A stretch of 64,000 nucleotides of DNA from Anderseniella sp039978075 (GCA_039978075.1 JBDWCA010000003.1:186001-250000); one strand, 5' to 3'; positions 32,298 to 41,321 are shown, counted from the stretch's first letter. The notes: generated by a model not told the origin, from the letters alone. Made by a program: numbers and translations.

Positions 32298-33203
32298 ATG
32301 GATAAATTTCGCGCCATCCAGGTGTTCATCTCAGTCGCTGATAACCGCGGGTTTGCCGCTGCGGCGCGTAACCTGAACATGTCACCACCGGCGGTCACCC
32401 GCGCCATCTCCATGCTTGAAGAAGACCTCGGGACACCATTGTTCGTGCGCACCACCCGCTCGGTTCGCCTGACAGAAAGCGGTGAGAGGTTTCTGGAAGA
32501 TGCCCGGCGTATTCTGCTGGACCTCGAAGAAGCACAGGATGCAGCCGTCGGGACCCATGCACCGCCGCGTGGTGAACTGCATGTCACAGCACCAGTGCTG
32601 TTCGGACGGATGTATGTCACGCCCATACTGGGCGACTTCCTCGACCTGCACCCGCAACTGAACGCACGCACCCTGTTTGTCGACCGGGTGGTAAACCTGG
32701 TCGATGAAGGACAGGATGTGGCCATCCGGATTGGCGCTTTACCTGACTCGTCCCTGATCGCGGTGCGCTGCGCGACAGTGCGCCAGGTGATGGTCGCCTC
32801 CCCCGACTACATTGCCAGGCACGGGCTGCCGACACTGCCGGAAGGCCTTGCCAATCACCAGATCATCCAGGCCACAGGCAACAATCCCGGCAACGACTGG
32901 AAGTTCCAGCACAGCGGTAAACCCATATCGGTTCGGCTGGAGCCGCGTGTCCGCATGAACACCAACGACGCCGCAATCGAACTGGCGCTTCGCGGCAGCG
33001 GTGTTTCACGCCTGCTATCCTATCAGGTGGCACCCTATCTGGCCGATGGTCGATTGCAGACCGTGCTTGAAGCATTTGAGATGCCGCCGCAACCGGTGCA
33101 TGTCGTGCATCAGGAAGGCCGATTGGTGTCGGCCAAGGTCAGGGCTTTTGTTGATTACATGGTGCAGCATCTTCGGGAAAGCATCGGTGTCAAACTGCCC
33201 TGA
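32298..33203 (+). CDS. LysR-family transcriptional regulator
   Basis: A 301-aa LysR-type regulator: DNA-binding helix region FRAIQVFISVADNRGFAAAARNLNMSPPAVTRAI-type in the first 45 residues (seen as F-x-x-I-Q-V-F then SPPAVTR), and an effector domain of about 210 residues with the HDP-like VASPDYIARHGLP segment. It belongs to the large DmlR/AaeR-like group. It is divergent from the flavoprotein and hydrolase genes, and symmetric boxes lie between them, so these are its likely targets. The effector is unknown. Confidence 0.9.
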   Translation: MDKFRAIQVFISVADNRGFAAAARNLNMSPPAVTRAISMLEEDLGTPLFVRTTRSVRLTESGERFLEDARRILLDLEEAQDAAVGTHAPPRGELHVTAPVLFGRMYVTPILGDFLDLHPQLNARTLFVDRVVNLVDEGQDVAIRIGALPDSSLIAVRCATVRQVMVASPDYIARHGLPTLPEGLANHQIIQATGNNPGNDWKFQHSGKPISVRLEPRVRMNTNDAAIELALRGSGVSRLLSYQVAPYLADGRLQTVLEAFEMPPQPVHVVHQEGRLVSAKVRAFVDYMVQHLRESIGVKLP

Positions 33204-33259
33204 AGCGATCAGGCTTTTCAGATAAGCAACATTCGTGCTGGTAGATGCTGAAATGAGCT

Positions 33260-33577
33260 TCAGCCGAACGGCGGCACATCCCGTTTCAGATCCGGTTCAC
33301 TATGGGAAAACGTCAATGATACCGTTCCACGCACATCATCAGAGTCAGCGGCAGGAAGCTCTCTTTCAACATGTACCTTCAAGCCTTTCTCCTGCAGGAC
33401 ATCCTGAAACGTCTGCAGCGAATGTGACGGCACCTCAAAATTTATGGTCGCCGCGATGTTGGAAAAGAACGACTGATCAACAATCCAGCCCTTTGCTTCA
33501 GAAACAGCGTCACACACCTGAGAAATGGCGGTGTTTCTGTTCATTGCGGTGAAGATGGTGAAACGGGCGAATTTCAT
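33260..33577 (-). CDS. Hypothetical protein, 105 aa
   Basis: A small soluble protein beginning MKFARFTIFTAMNRNTAISQVC, with a strand-helix alternation that could be a ferredoxin-like fold (FFSNIAATINFEVPSHSLQTF, then GLKVHVERELP). No family recognised. The ATG at 33577 is chosen on protein pattern; no strong ribosome site precedes it, and a TTG 30 codons upstream is possible. It converges on the LysR gene, with which it shares no obvious function. Confidence 0.5.
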   Translation of the reverse strand: MKFARFTIFTAMNRNTAISQVCDAVSEAKGWIVDQSFFSNIAATINFEVPSHSLQTFQDVLQEKGLKVHVERELPAADSDDVRGTVSLTFSHSEPDLKRDVPPFG

Positions 33578-34086
33578 AAGGGCAAATATCTCATTTCGCA
33601 GTTGTTGATTGCAAGCCGGGTCAATTCCTTGATCTGTATCAACAAAGCCGGTTGAGGGATCGCACAAGCTTCCACCTGATGTGCAAGCAGCCGTGAAGCG
33701 CGAACGGTTCAGCCTGACGAAACTGCTTGAGCATTGAATAAAAATAAGAAAATCTAATTGCTAAGATCAGCAAATACGATTTCAACTAATGATGCAGATT
33801 TGCTATAAAACTCACAACAAGGACAGGGAGGAGTAAATGTCCAAAACGCCGGGTGGGAACAATCACCCTCGGCACGACAATCGCGATATCCCAGGCAATA
33901 AGAAAGCCATAGTACCGGCGCGATATTGCCTCTGGACAGTTGGCTTGCGGATAAGCTGACGGCGATCAGGACATTTGATCTTTCTGGACCCTTGTCACAG
34001 CTCAACACTCGAATAGCAGGATGCTTTGCGAAGCATCCACTACCAGCGTCAACGGAATAGAAAACACATCACAATCGGAGACAGTC
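33578..34086. other. Gene-free stretch upstream of katG
   Basis: About 510 bases with AT-rich portions near 33730-33830, presumably including the katG promoter. The only coding hint is a 40-codon frame at 33837-33959 listed separately. No hairpin or OxyR-like site was clear by eye. Confidence 0.4.
33837..33959 (+). CDS. Possible 40-aa peptide with a strong ribosome site
   Basis: An ATG five to six bases after AGGGAGGAG opens a 40-codon frame ending in TGA. The peptide is basic and polar (starts MSKTPGGNNHPRHDNRD). The ribosome site is better than that of many real genes here, but the peptide has no recognisable family and coding bias is weak. It could be a leader peptide upstream of katG. 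Confidence 0.3.
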   Translation: MSKTPGGNNHPRHDNRDIPGNKKAIVPARYCLWTVGLRIS

Positions 34087-36282
34087 ATGAACGAAATGAG
34101 CGCCAGTAAGTGCCCGGTAATGAGCGGGTCAAATATCCAGAAGGCAACCGGCAGCACGGCGAACCAGCATTGGTGGCCGAACCAGTTGAACCTGAAAATG
34201 CTTCACCAGAACTCGCCAATGATCGACCCGATGGGCGGCACCTTCAATTATGCCGAAGAGTTCAAGAGCCTCGACCTGGCCGCTGTCAAGCAGGATATCG
34301 TTGCTTTGATGACCGACTCTCAGGAGTGGTGGCCGGCCGATTATGGACATTACGGCCCGTTCTTCATCCGCATGGCATGGCACAGCGCAGGCACCTACCG
34401 GACCTATGACGGACGCGGCGGCGCGTCTTCCGGTTCGCAGCGCTTTGCCCCGCTGAACAGCTGGCCAGACAATGGCAACCTGGACAAGGCCCGCGCCCTG
34501 CTGTGGCCGGTCAAGCAGAAGTACGGCAGGAAACTTTCCTGGGCCGACCTGCTGGTCCTGACCGGCAACTGCGCACTTGAATCCATGGGCTTCAAGACCT
34601 TTGGCTTTGCCGGCGGACGCGAGGACGTCTGGGAACCTGAAGAAGACATCTACTGGGGCCCTGAGACAACCTGGCTGGGCGACGAACGCTATAGCGGCGA
34701 CCGCGAGCTTGCCAACCCCCTCGGCGCTGTCCAGATGGGCTTGATCTACGTGAACCCGGAAGGCCCGAACGGCAATCCCGATCCGGTTGCATCCGGCAGG
34801 GACATCCGCGAAACGTTCGCCCGCATGGCGATGAATGACGAGGAAACCGTCGCCCTCACCGCCGGTGGACACACCTTCGGCAAGGCACACGGCGCCGGCG
34901 ATCCGGAACAGTTTGTCGGGCGTGAACCTGAAGGTGCGGGAATTGAAGAACAGGGTCTGGGCTGGAAGAACACCATGGGCAGCGGCAAAGGCGGCGATAC
35001 CATCACCAGTGGCATCGAAGGTGCATGGACGCCGACACCAATCACCTGGGACAACAGCTACTTTGACACACTGTTCGGCTATGAGTGGGAACTGACGAAA
35101 AGCCCGGCCGGTGCCAATCAGTGGACACCTACCGACGCGTCTGCGTCGAGCACTGTGCCAGACGCTCATGATGCTGCCAAAACCCATGCCCCGATGATGA
35201 CCACGGCGGATATGGCGATGCGCATGGATCCGGCCTATGAGAAAATCTCCAGGCGCTTCCACCAGAATCCGGACGAGTTGGCAGACGCGTTTGCCAGAGC
35301 CTGGTACAAGCTGACCCACCGCGACATGGGCCCGGTTTCGCGCTATCTCGGCGCCGAGGTTCCCGAAGAAGAGCTGCTGTGGCAGGACCCGCTTCCCGCA
35401 GTTGATCATGACCTGATCGGCACACAGGATATCGCCGACCTCAAAGCCAAGCTTCTTGGTTCAGGTCTGTCGGTTTCGCAACTGGCGTCAACTGCATGGG
35501 CCTCAGCGGCAACCTTCCGTGGCAGCGACAAGCGCGGCGGCGCCAACGGTGCCCGCATTCGCCTGGCCCCGCAGAAAGACTGGGAGGTCAACAACCCGGC
35601 CCAGCTGGCAAACGTGCTGAAAACCCTGGAAGGCATCCAGAGTGACTTCAATTCCGGCAGCAAGAAAGTGTCGCTGGCCGACCTGATCGTTCTGGGTGGA
35701 TGTGCAGCTGTTGAGAAAGCTGCCAAGAACGCCGGCCATGATGTCGAGGTTCCATTCTCTCCCGGACGCACCGACGCCACCCAGGATCAGACAGACGTGG
35801 ATTCATTTGCCGTGCTTGAACCGGCAGCAGACGGGTTCCGCAACTATCTCAATAGCGGCCAAGGCCGTTCGGCGGAAGAACTTCTGGTGGACCGTGCCCA
35901 ACTGATGACACTGACGGCGCCGGAAATGACAGTTCTCGTGGGAGGCATGCGTGCTCTCAATACCAACGCGGACGGATCCAGCCACGGTGTCTTCACCGAT
36001 CGGCCCGAGACCTTGAGCAACGACTTCTTCGTAAACCTGCTCAGCCGGGACACGAGTTGGGAAGCGTCTTCGGGTTCTGCCGACGTGTTCGACGGAAAAG
36101 ACCGTGCATCCGGCAAGAACAAATGGACCGGCACCCGTGTCGACCTGGTCTTCGGTTCCCACTCGCAATTGCGGGCCCAGGCTGAAGTCTACGGATGTGA
36201 AGATGCTCAGAAGAAGTTCGTAGCTGACTTCGTTGCGGCATGGGGCAAGGTGATGAACCTTGACCGCTTCGACCTGGCCTGA
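34087..36282 (+). CDS. katG: Catalase-peroxidase KatG
   Basis: A 731-aa bifunctional haem catalase-peroxidase, cytoplasmic, removing hydrogen peroxide. The distal site reads RMAWHSAGTYR, carrying the catalytic Arg, Trp and His, and the Trp is the first partner of the Met-Tyr-Trp adduct. Tyr lies in GLIYVNPEGPNG, and the proximal His in LTAGGHTFGKAHG. The second, non-haem domain (about 430-731) is present, giving the full family length. The ATG at 34087 starts the conserved MNEMSASKCPVMSG region; a reading from 34021 adds 22 unlikely residues. A strong terminator follows at 36306. Confidence 0.97.
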   Translation: MNEMSASKCPVMSGSNIQKATGSTANQHWWPNQLNLKMLHQNSPMIDPMGGTFNYAEEFKSLDLAAVKQDIVALMTDSQEWWPADYGHYGPFFIRMAWHSAGTYRTYDGRGGASSGSQRFAPLNSWPDNGNLDKARALLWPVKQKYGRKLSWADLLVLTGNCALESMGFKTFGFAGGREDVWEPEEDIYWGPETTWLGDERYSGDRELANPLGAVQMGLIYVNPEGPNGNPDPVASGRDIRETFARMAMNDEETVALTAGGHTFGKAHGAGDPEQFVGREPEGAGIEEQGLGWKNTMGSGKGGDTITSGIEGAWTPTPITWDNSYFDTLFGYEWELTKSPAGANQWTPTDASASSTVPDAHDAAKTHAPMMTTADMAMRMDPAYEKISRRFHQNPDELADAFARAWYKLTHRDMGPVSRYLGAEVPEEELLWQDPLPAVDHDLIGTQDIADLKAKLLGSGLSVSQLASTAWASAATFRGSDKRGGANGARIRLAPQKDWEVNNPAQLANVLKTLEGIQSDFNSGSKKVSLADLIVLGGCAAVEKAAKNAGHDVEVPFSPGRTDATQDQTDVDSFAVLEPAADGFRNYLNSGQGRSAEELLVDRAQLMTLTAPEMTVLVGGMRALNTNADGSSHGVFTDRPETLSNDFFVNLLSRDTSWEASSGSADVFDGKDRASGKNKWTGTRVDLVFGSHSQLRAQAEVYGCEDAQKKFVADFVAAWGKVMNLDRFDLA

Positions 36283-36305
36283 GGCGGCCAGAACACCAGA
36301 TCAGG

Positions 36306-36343
36306 GCGGCGTTTCAAGTGAACTTGAAACGCCGCTTTTTCTT
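36306..36343 (+). terminator. Rho-independent terminator of katG
   Basis: A perfect 13-bp stem (GCGGCGTTTCAAG / CTTGAAACGCCGC) with a 4-base loop is followed by TTTTTCTT, 24 bases after the katG stop. Confidence 0.92.
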
Positions 36344-36392
36344 GTGGCCCTGCCTGTTCCGGGGGATCCCGCGGTGCGATCGCCGGTCTGCG

Positions 36393-36572
36393 TTAATGGT
36401 GTTGAGGCAATTCACTGAATGATTTTCCTTCGGCAATAAATCGCGCAGCCAGGACCAGTGCACCCATGGTGAAGTCCTTGCCGTGTGCTTCGATCATCTC
36501 GCCGGAAAGCTCGGCCAGTTTCTCGAACAACCGGTCCTTGTCCTGCTGTTCCTGTGATTTTTTCTCAGCCAT
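36393..36572 (-). CDS. Small charged helical protein, 59 aa
   Basis: An acidic/basic soluble peptide starting MAEKKSQEQQDKDRLFEKL and ending SFSELPQHH, predicted helical with an internal GALVLAARFIAEGKS amphipathic segment. The start ATG at 36572 has a GGACCCC leader with weak ribosome homology. It is the last gene of a minus-strand series with the WD40-type protein (39-base gap) and the two proteins further upstream. No family recognised. Confidence 0.6.
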   Translation of the reverse strand: MAEKKSQEQQDKDRLFEKLAELSGEMIEAHGKDFTMGALVLAARFIAEGKSFSELPQHH

Positions 36573-36611
36573 CTGTGGGGTCCTTTCTCAGGGCTTGTCT
36601 GGTTATGGAAG

Positions 36612-37742
36612 TCATTTGAACAACTGCTCAGGGATCGAAATGATCGCTGCGACATCGTTGCCGGCTGCAAGGGCCAGGTGTTTACCGTCCCGCGTCCATG
36701 CAAGGTTTGTGATTACACCGCGATCTTCACTGTTCAACACCAGTTCATCACGCACACCCAACTGTATCACGACCACAAATCCGTTCTTGTATCCGGCCGC
36801 CACGAGATTGCGTTCGGGATGACTGGTCACGGCGCTCACCGGAACCAGGCCGGCCGTACCGCTTTCCAGCGCACCCGATCTGCGGTCTTTCAGGGGAGCT
36901 TCGTCCATCGACCATGCCGCGACCCGATAAGCTCCGGATGTCACAAGGGCATTGGCCTTCGTATTCCAGTCTATGGCGCCGACCGGCTCTGGGTAATCGG
37001 TCAGTGCGTTGGCATCACCGCCGGGAAAATCAATTAACTGGAAACCTCCGTCCGACAAAGGAACCGCCAGCCAGCGACCATCCGGACTCCAGCTTGGGTT
37101 TGCGGGTGTTCCAGGAAATACAAAGTCGGCCAGCTTCTGGCCGCTGGTCTGCATCGACCAGACGGTCAGGCCTTTTTCATGTGTCACGGCAATTGCGTCA
37201 CCGGCAGGAGAACATCTTACCGCTGATACTGCGCTGCCCTGATCAATCATTGTCCGGGGCGCGGGTTCGCCGCTCTCAAACAGCATCACCGTACCGCCGC
37301 CGGCAATGGCCAGACAATGACTTGTCGCACAATAATCCGTGGCGGTGACCGGCGCCTTCACAACAATGCCAAGGTCGGTTTTTTCCCCTTCAGCAGACAC
37401 CCGGTAGAAAGGACCGACGGGACTGCCGGTGATAAAATCCGTTGCATCAAGCTGACCGAGAAGCAACGGCGCGTTTGTTTCCACATCAACCGATATCAGC
37501 GGCCTGGCAGATGCTGTCCTGGGACGGATAGCGGTTCGCCCGTCCTCTGCGTTCACATGTACACGCTGGTCGATCGGGTCGTTGTCGGTTATCGGCGCAA
37601 TGGCGATTGTTGCATCGCTCAGACAATAAGCAATGGCGCTCTGCTCCACATTGAGAACCATTGAGTTGATCGCAGCACCGGTGGTCCAGGTCCGGGCAAG
37701 CAGCTCAAACAGTGTTTGTGGCGCAGTGTCTTGTTTACTCAT
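36612..37742 (-). CDS. WD40 repeat-type beta-propeller protein
   Basis: A 376-aa cytoplasmic protein without signal peptide. At least five blades are visible from WD-type repeats ending in strands such as GLTVWSM, GFQLIDF and RVAAWSM, with SPDGRWLAVPL and TRDGKHLALAAG as turn motifs. WD40 proteins are scaffolds, so the partner matters; the adjacent coiled-coil (37791-38096) and helical proteins are candidates. It lies in a minus-strand series with short gaps (39 and 48 bases). The biochemical role is unknown. Confidence 0.78.
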   Translation of the reverse strand: MSKQDTAPQTLFELLARTWTTGAAINSMVLNVEQSAIAYCLSDATIAIAPITDNDPIDQRVHVNAEDGRTAIRPRTASARPLISVDVETNAPLLLGQLDATDFITGSPVGPFYRVSAEGEKTDLGIVVKAPVTATDYCATSHCLAIAGGGTVMLFESGEPAPRTMIDQGSAVSAVRCSPAGDAIAVTHEKGLTVWSMQTSGQKLADFVFPGTPANPSWSPDGRWLAVPLSDGGFQLIDFPGGDANALTDYPEPVGAIDWNTKANALVTSGAYRVAAWSMDEAPLKDRRSGALESGTAGLVPVSAVTSHPERNLVAAGYKNGFVVVIQLGVRDELVLNSEDRGVITNLAWTRDGKHLALAAGNDVAAIISIPEQLFK

Positions 37743-37790
37743 AACTTCAACTCCCGTTCAGTTGCGCCGCGGACAGGCGCATTTTCGCAT

Positions 37791-38096
37791 TCAAAGTGCG
37801 GTTAGTTGCCGGTCCAGCTTCTCGACTTCCCGTTCAAACTCCCTCCGTTCCGCGTCGCACTGTTCCATCTCTGAAATGAGCCGCGCTTCAAGAGCCTTCG
37901 ATTGGGCATACTCAGCGCGCAAAGCGGCGTCGGCAGTGTTTTCATGCACATTATCGGCACAGCGCTGCACATCCAGACGCACTCCCATAAGGCGTTGCGA
38001 ATGTTGCAGGTGTAGTGCGTTCAATTGCGAGATTTTCAACGTCACATCCAACCTGTGCTGGAAAACCTCCTGTATCTCAGTGGATTTTTCAGTCAT
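37791..38096 (-). CDS. Coiled-coil protein of unknown function, 101 aa
   Basis: A helical protein beginning MTEKSTEIQEVFQHRL, with heptad-like charge spacing through EYAQSKALEARLISEMEQCDAERREFEREVEKL. It has two Cys and no membrane segment. The ATG at 38096 gives a compact coiled coil; a start 20 codons earlier is possible. It is 48 bases upstream of the WD40-type gene in the same orientation, so the two could interact. No family recognised. Confidence 0.55.
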   Translation of the reverse strand: MTEKSTEIQEVFQHRLDVTLKISQLNALHLQHSQRLMGVRLDVQRCADNVHENTADAALRAEYAQSKALEARLISEMEQCDAERREFEREVEKLDRQLTAL

Positions 38097-38246
38097 GGCC
38101 ATGCACCAGTCCAGGCGCTGCCAGCAAAGGGCCGAGCTGACGGAATCCGCCCACAAACCACTGCGGGAAAACCCTGCTGCATTGCTCGATTTGTGGACCG
38201 CGCCGAAGGCTCCAATGCATAAGAACTGACGTTGCAGGACCTGAGA

Positions 38247-38720
38247 TCATGGCGCATCACCACGTTTGGCTTGCTGAACCGCACGTTCTTCGGCAACCGC
38301 TGCAAGGATGGAGTGCAAACCTTCCACGCCAGACAGGAACTGCTGTTCTGCAACCGCGATATGGGACGACAGAGAGTCCCACAGATCGACCCGGAACAGT
38401 TGCATCGGATCGCCAGCCAGTTTTTCAAATTCACGAACCGAAAACTGGTGCTGCAACCCGACGCCCGTTGCTACAAATTCCGTGAGTTCCGATGCATGGG
38501 TTTCGATGAACGGCAGCAGCAGCGGATGATCGTCGAAAGAGACGTCGCGTTTGTCCAGTTCCAGGCGTATGAAATTCTGAAAATGTTCCTGTAAAAAATT
38601 TCTGCTTTCGCCAAGAATTCTGATTGAGAAAACGATGTCCCGATCTGCTTGTGCGAGAATTTTCTCAGCCACACCGTGGCTGCCGGCTTGCAGATCGGAG
38701 AGCTTTTTTTCAGCTGGCAT
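38247..38720 (-). CDS. Helical protein of unknown function, 157 aa
   Basis: A soluble, mostly helical acidic protein: MPAEKKLSDLQAGSHGVAEKI at the start and an Ala/Glu/Arg-rich AAVAEERAVQQAKRGD tail. The distribution of hydrophobic residues resembles phasin-like or apolipoprotein-like amphipathic helices, but no motif is decisive. It is the first gene of the four-gene minus-strand series that continues through the coiled-coil, WD40-type and 59-aa proteins. It is divergent from the monooxygenase cluster across about 820 bases. Confidence 0.55.
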   Translation of the reverse strand: MPAEKKLSDLQAGSHGVAEKILAQADRDIVFSIRILGESRNFLQEHFQNFIRLELDKRDVSFDDHPLLLPFIETHASELTEFVATGVGLQHQFSVREFEKLAGDPMQLFRVDLWDSLSSHIAVAEQQFLSGVEGLHSILAAVAEERAVQQAKRGDAP

Positions 38721-39232
38721 GACGCACCATCCTGTTTTCCGTTACATCTGCATCCCGATAAATAGTTTATGTTTTTCAACATATTAACCGAGCCCTATTT
38801 AAATTCACACTGCCCGGCGCAGGTCACATGCAGAAGAGTTTCCAATGCATTTTTCAAACCCGCCTGATCTGATTCAGGATGCGTCAATTTTAAAAAGAGG
38901 CAACAATAATATTTCTGATTTTCAATTGCCGGCGCATTTTTCACACCCGACAGCGACTGTTTTCTGTGGCTGGTCCAATGACCTTTCACCCCCTCTCCGC
39001 GAGGGGAAAAATACGACGTTGAAAAATCGAAAACACACACCCCGGCACACCTTTGATTTGAGTTGTGTTTTCACGGTCAAATTATCCTTGGCGCATTGCA
39101 CACTGTTGTAATCCACGGCAATCATGCGGTGCCATCAGCAGCGTACGATTGTCGCGATACAAACGTCCGATAATCGGACGAATCTGACGTTCTGTCCGAA
39201 GTGAAAGCGCCGATACTCGGTGTTTTCGAGTT
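38721..39232. other. Long gene-free upstream region of the monooxygenase cluster
   Basis: About 510 bases with AT-rich stretches, no convincing gene on either strand. A small hairpin with CCCCTC / GAGGGG arms is present near 38990-39006. Together with 39233-39540 it separates the divergent unknown series from the operon and should hold the promoter of the minus-strand series. Confidence 0.45.
39164..39180. promoter_or_regulatory. Perfect 17-bp palindrome, candidate activator-binding site
   Basis: CGTCCGAT-A-ATCGGACG, with 8-bp perfect arms. It lies 70 bp upstream of a sigma-54 promoter, in the range where bacterial enhancer-binding proteins bind. A half-site TGTCCGA follows at about 39193, which suggests cooperative binding. 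The adjacent AcoR-type activator gene is the likely ligand of the site (inference). Confidence 0.6.
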
Positions 39233-39248
39233 TGGCACGCCCCTTGCA
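39233..39248 (+). promoter_or_regulatory. Sigma-54 (-24/-12) promoter of the monooxygenase operon
   Basis: TGGCAC, five bases, then TTGCA, matching the RpoN consensus TGGCAC-N5-TTGCA exactly. It lies about 290 bases upstream of the hydroxylase start codon. The activator gene at the end of the cluster has the GAFTGA motif needed to contact sigma-54, so the two belong together. Confidence 0.9.
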
Positions 39249-39540
39249 GCGTTAACCTTAATCAACGAACCCGGCGATCATACCGCAAGGGTCATAAGAA
39301 CGAAGAGTGGGAGGAATTTGCGTGGAGGTCTGAGCCACAAATGTGCCGATCATCCAATCTGAGAGTTTTGGATTTTTGATCATTGGTGGCCTTGTTCATC
39401 GCAGCGCCGGTTGCAGCCGGCAAATCGCTTTCTCCCAAATCTTTGCCGAACTGCCGGGTCTGCATATGAGCAGACCAGCTTTCGATTTGTGCGCGCACAC
39501 AAGGTGCAGAAGTAATTTGGAACGAGATGGAGAACTGGAG

Positions 39541-41211
39541 ATGTCCAAGACACTTACTCTGAATAAGATCACTTCGCAGCGTGGGATTTCGGTTGGTGAC
39601 GCAGCGGCGAAGATTGCCGATTTGGGTTGGAACCCGTCCTATGTTCAAGAAGCGATGACGTATCCTACCGACTACAAGATTACCAAGACCCCGAAAGATC
39701 CGATGAAGCAGGTTCTGCGGTCCTATTTCCCCATGGAAGAGGAAAAGGACAACCGGGTCTATGGCGCGCTGGATGCCGCCCTTCGCGGCGACATGTTCCG
39801 CAATGTCGAACCGCGCTGGATCGAATGGATGAAGCTGTTCCTGGCCATTATCCCCTTCCCGGAAATTTCCGCTGCCCGTTCGATGGCAATGGTGGCGCGG
39901 CTGACACCCGGCGAAGAACTGCGTACCGGGTTCACCATGCAGATGGTCGATGAATTCAGACACTCGACAATCCAGATGAACCTGAAAAAATGGTACATGG
40001 AAAACTACATAGACCCGGCCGGGTTCGATATCACCGAGGAAGCGTTCGGCAAGTGCTACGCAACTACCATCGGCCGCCAGTTTGGCGAAGGTTTTCTGAC
40101 CGGCGATGCCATTACGGCTGCCAGCATCTATCTCACCATCGTCGCTGAAACGGCCTTCACCAACACATTGTTCGTGGCTATGCCGTCAGAAGCCGCCCGC
40201 AATGGCGACTATGCCCTGCCGACGGTGTTCCTGTCCGTGCAGTCCGATGAAAGCCGGCATATCGGCAATGGCCACTCGATGCTGATGTCGATGCTGAAAG
40301 AACCGGAGAACTACCAGCTTCTCGAGCGCGATATGAAATATGCGTTCTGGCAGAACCACGCCATCGTCGATGCAGCAATCGGCACCTTCATCGAGTATGG
40401 CACCACCAATCGCGACAAGGACAAGGAATCCTATGCGGAAATGTGGCATCGCTGGATTTTTGAAGACTACTACCGCACCTACATGCTGCCGCTTGAAAAG
40501 TATGGCGTCAAAATCCACCACGACGATGTTCACGAGGCCTGGAAGCGCATCACCGAGAAGATGTACGTCCACACGGTGGCGCAGTTCTTTGCCGTTGGCT
40601 GGCCTGTCAACTTCTGGCGCATCGAAGCCCAGACCGAAAAGGACTTCGAGTGGTTCGAGCACAAGTATCCCGGCTGGTATGCCAAGTTTGGCGAATTCTG
40701 GAAGTGGTACGAGAAGCTGAGCCACAAGGGCTCCAAGGTGGTCACGTTCAATGAGGAGGTCGGATACGTTTATCCGCATCGCTGCTGGAGTTGCCTGGTA
40801 CCGTGTCTCATTCGTGAAGACATCGTGGTCGACGAAATCGACGGGCAGCTTCACACCTTCGCCCATGAGAATGATCGCTGGACCGCAGTCGAAGCGTTCG
40901 CTGATGAGTATCAGGGGCGTCCGACCCCGGCGATGGGGCGTTTCAGCGGTAAACGCGAATGGGAAACCCTGTATCACGGGGTGGATCTGGCCGACGCCAT
41001 AGTTGACCTGAACTTCGTTCGCTCAGATGGAAAAACCCTCATACCTCAGCCTCACCTGCGTTTCGACGACAAGGAAATGTGGACGCTCGACGATGTGCGC
41101 GGTCACACCCTGATGTCACCGCTGAAGCTGTTGCGCGACATGTCTCCAGCTGATCGCGAACAGCACCTGGCTGACTACAGAGCCGGTTTCACCATCAACA
41201 AGTGCAATTGA
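39541..41211 (+). CDS. prmA: Propane monooxygenase-type hydroxylase large (alpha) subunit
   Basis: A 556-aa soluble binuclear-iron monooxygenase subunit, the oxygen-activating component that hydroxylates short alkanes or other small molecules. The two iron-binding motifs are seen: Glu108 (in FPEISAA), Glu138 and His141 (DEFRHS), then Glu203 (VAETAF), Glu237 and His240 (DESRHIG). This six-ligand set is that of the Prm/Mim group. The ATG at 39541 has a TGGAG site; upstream open sequence is not conserved. It is the first gene of the cluster, downstream of a sigma-54 promoter. Substrate is not readable from sequence; propane, phenol or acetone are all known in the group. Confidence 0.95.
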   Translation: MSKTLTLNKITSQRGISVGDAAAKIADLGWNPSYVQEAMTYPTDYKITKTPKDPMKQVLRSYFPMEEEKDNRVYGALDAALRGDMFRNVEPRWIEWMKLFLAIIPFPEISAARSMAMVARLTPGEELRTGFTMQMVDEFRHSTIQMNLKKWYMENYIDPAGFDITEEAFGKCYATTIGRQFGEGFLTGDAITAASIYLTIVAETAFTNTLFVAMPSEAARNGDYALPTVFLSVQSDESRHIGNGHSMLMSMLKEPENYQLLERDMKYAFWQNHAIVDAAIGTFIEYGTTNRDKDKESYAEMWHRWIFEDYYRTYMLPLEKYGVKIHHDDVHEAWKRITEKMYVHTVAQFFAVGWPVNFWRIEAQTEKDFEWFEHKYPGWYAKFGEFWKWYEKLSHKGSKVVTFNEEVGYVYPHRCWSCLVPCLIREDIVVDEIDGQLHTFAHENDRWTAVEAFADEYQGRPTPAMGRFSGKREWETLYHGVDLADAIVDLNFVRSDGKTLIPQPHLRFDDKEMWTLDDVRGHTLMSPLKLLRDMSPADREQHLADYRAGFTINKCN

Positions 41212-41228
41212 CCCGTTGATTGCACGGG

Positions 41229-41259
41229 CGGGAACCGGCCATCCCATCGCCGGTTCCCG
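41229..41259 (+). other. Intercistronic stem-loop between hydroxylase and reductase genes
   Basis: A perfect 11-bp stem (CGGGAACCGGC / GCCGGTTCCCG) with a 9-base loop, immediately after the hydroxylase stop. No T-run follows, so full termination is unlikely. It may stabilise the upstream message or set the stoichiometry of hydroxylase over reductase. Confidence 0.75.
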
Positions 41260-41321
41260 TCTAACCCCATAATCTACAAATAAATCAATATTTTGAACTC
41301 TCCTGGAAGGCTTTAGGCAAC

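Noticed and set aside
34129..35409. Long open frame (426 codons) on the minus strand inside katG
   Set aside because: It is antisense to a full-length, motif-complete katG and its product matches nothing; GC-rich coding DNA often keeps the complementary frame open.
38990..39006. CCCCTC / GAGGGG hairpin as a terminator
   Set aside because: No T-run on either strand and no gene ends nearby.
38845..39111. Plus-strand open frame of 88 codons in the gap before the monooxygenase cluster
   Set aside because: No ribosome site, a low-complexity product and an internal hairpin; it looks like non-coding sequence.
39343..39540. Upstream extension of the hydroxylase large subunit by 66 codons
   Set aside because: It covers the leader after the sigma-54 promoter, has no conserved residues and a poor start, while the ATG at 39541 has a ribosome site.
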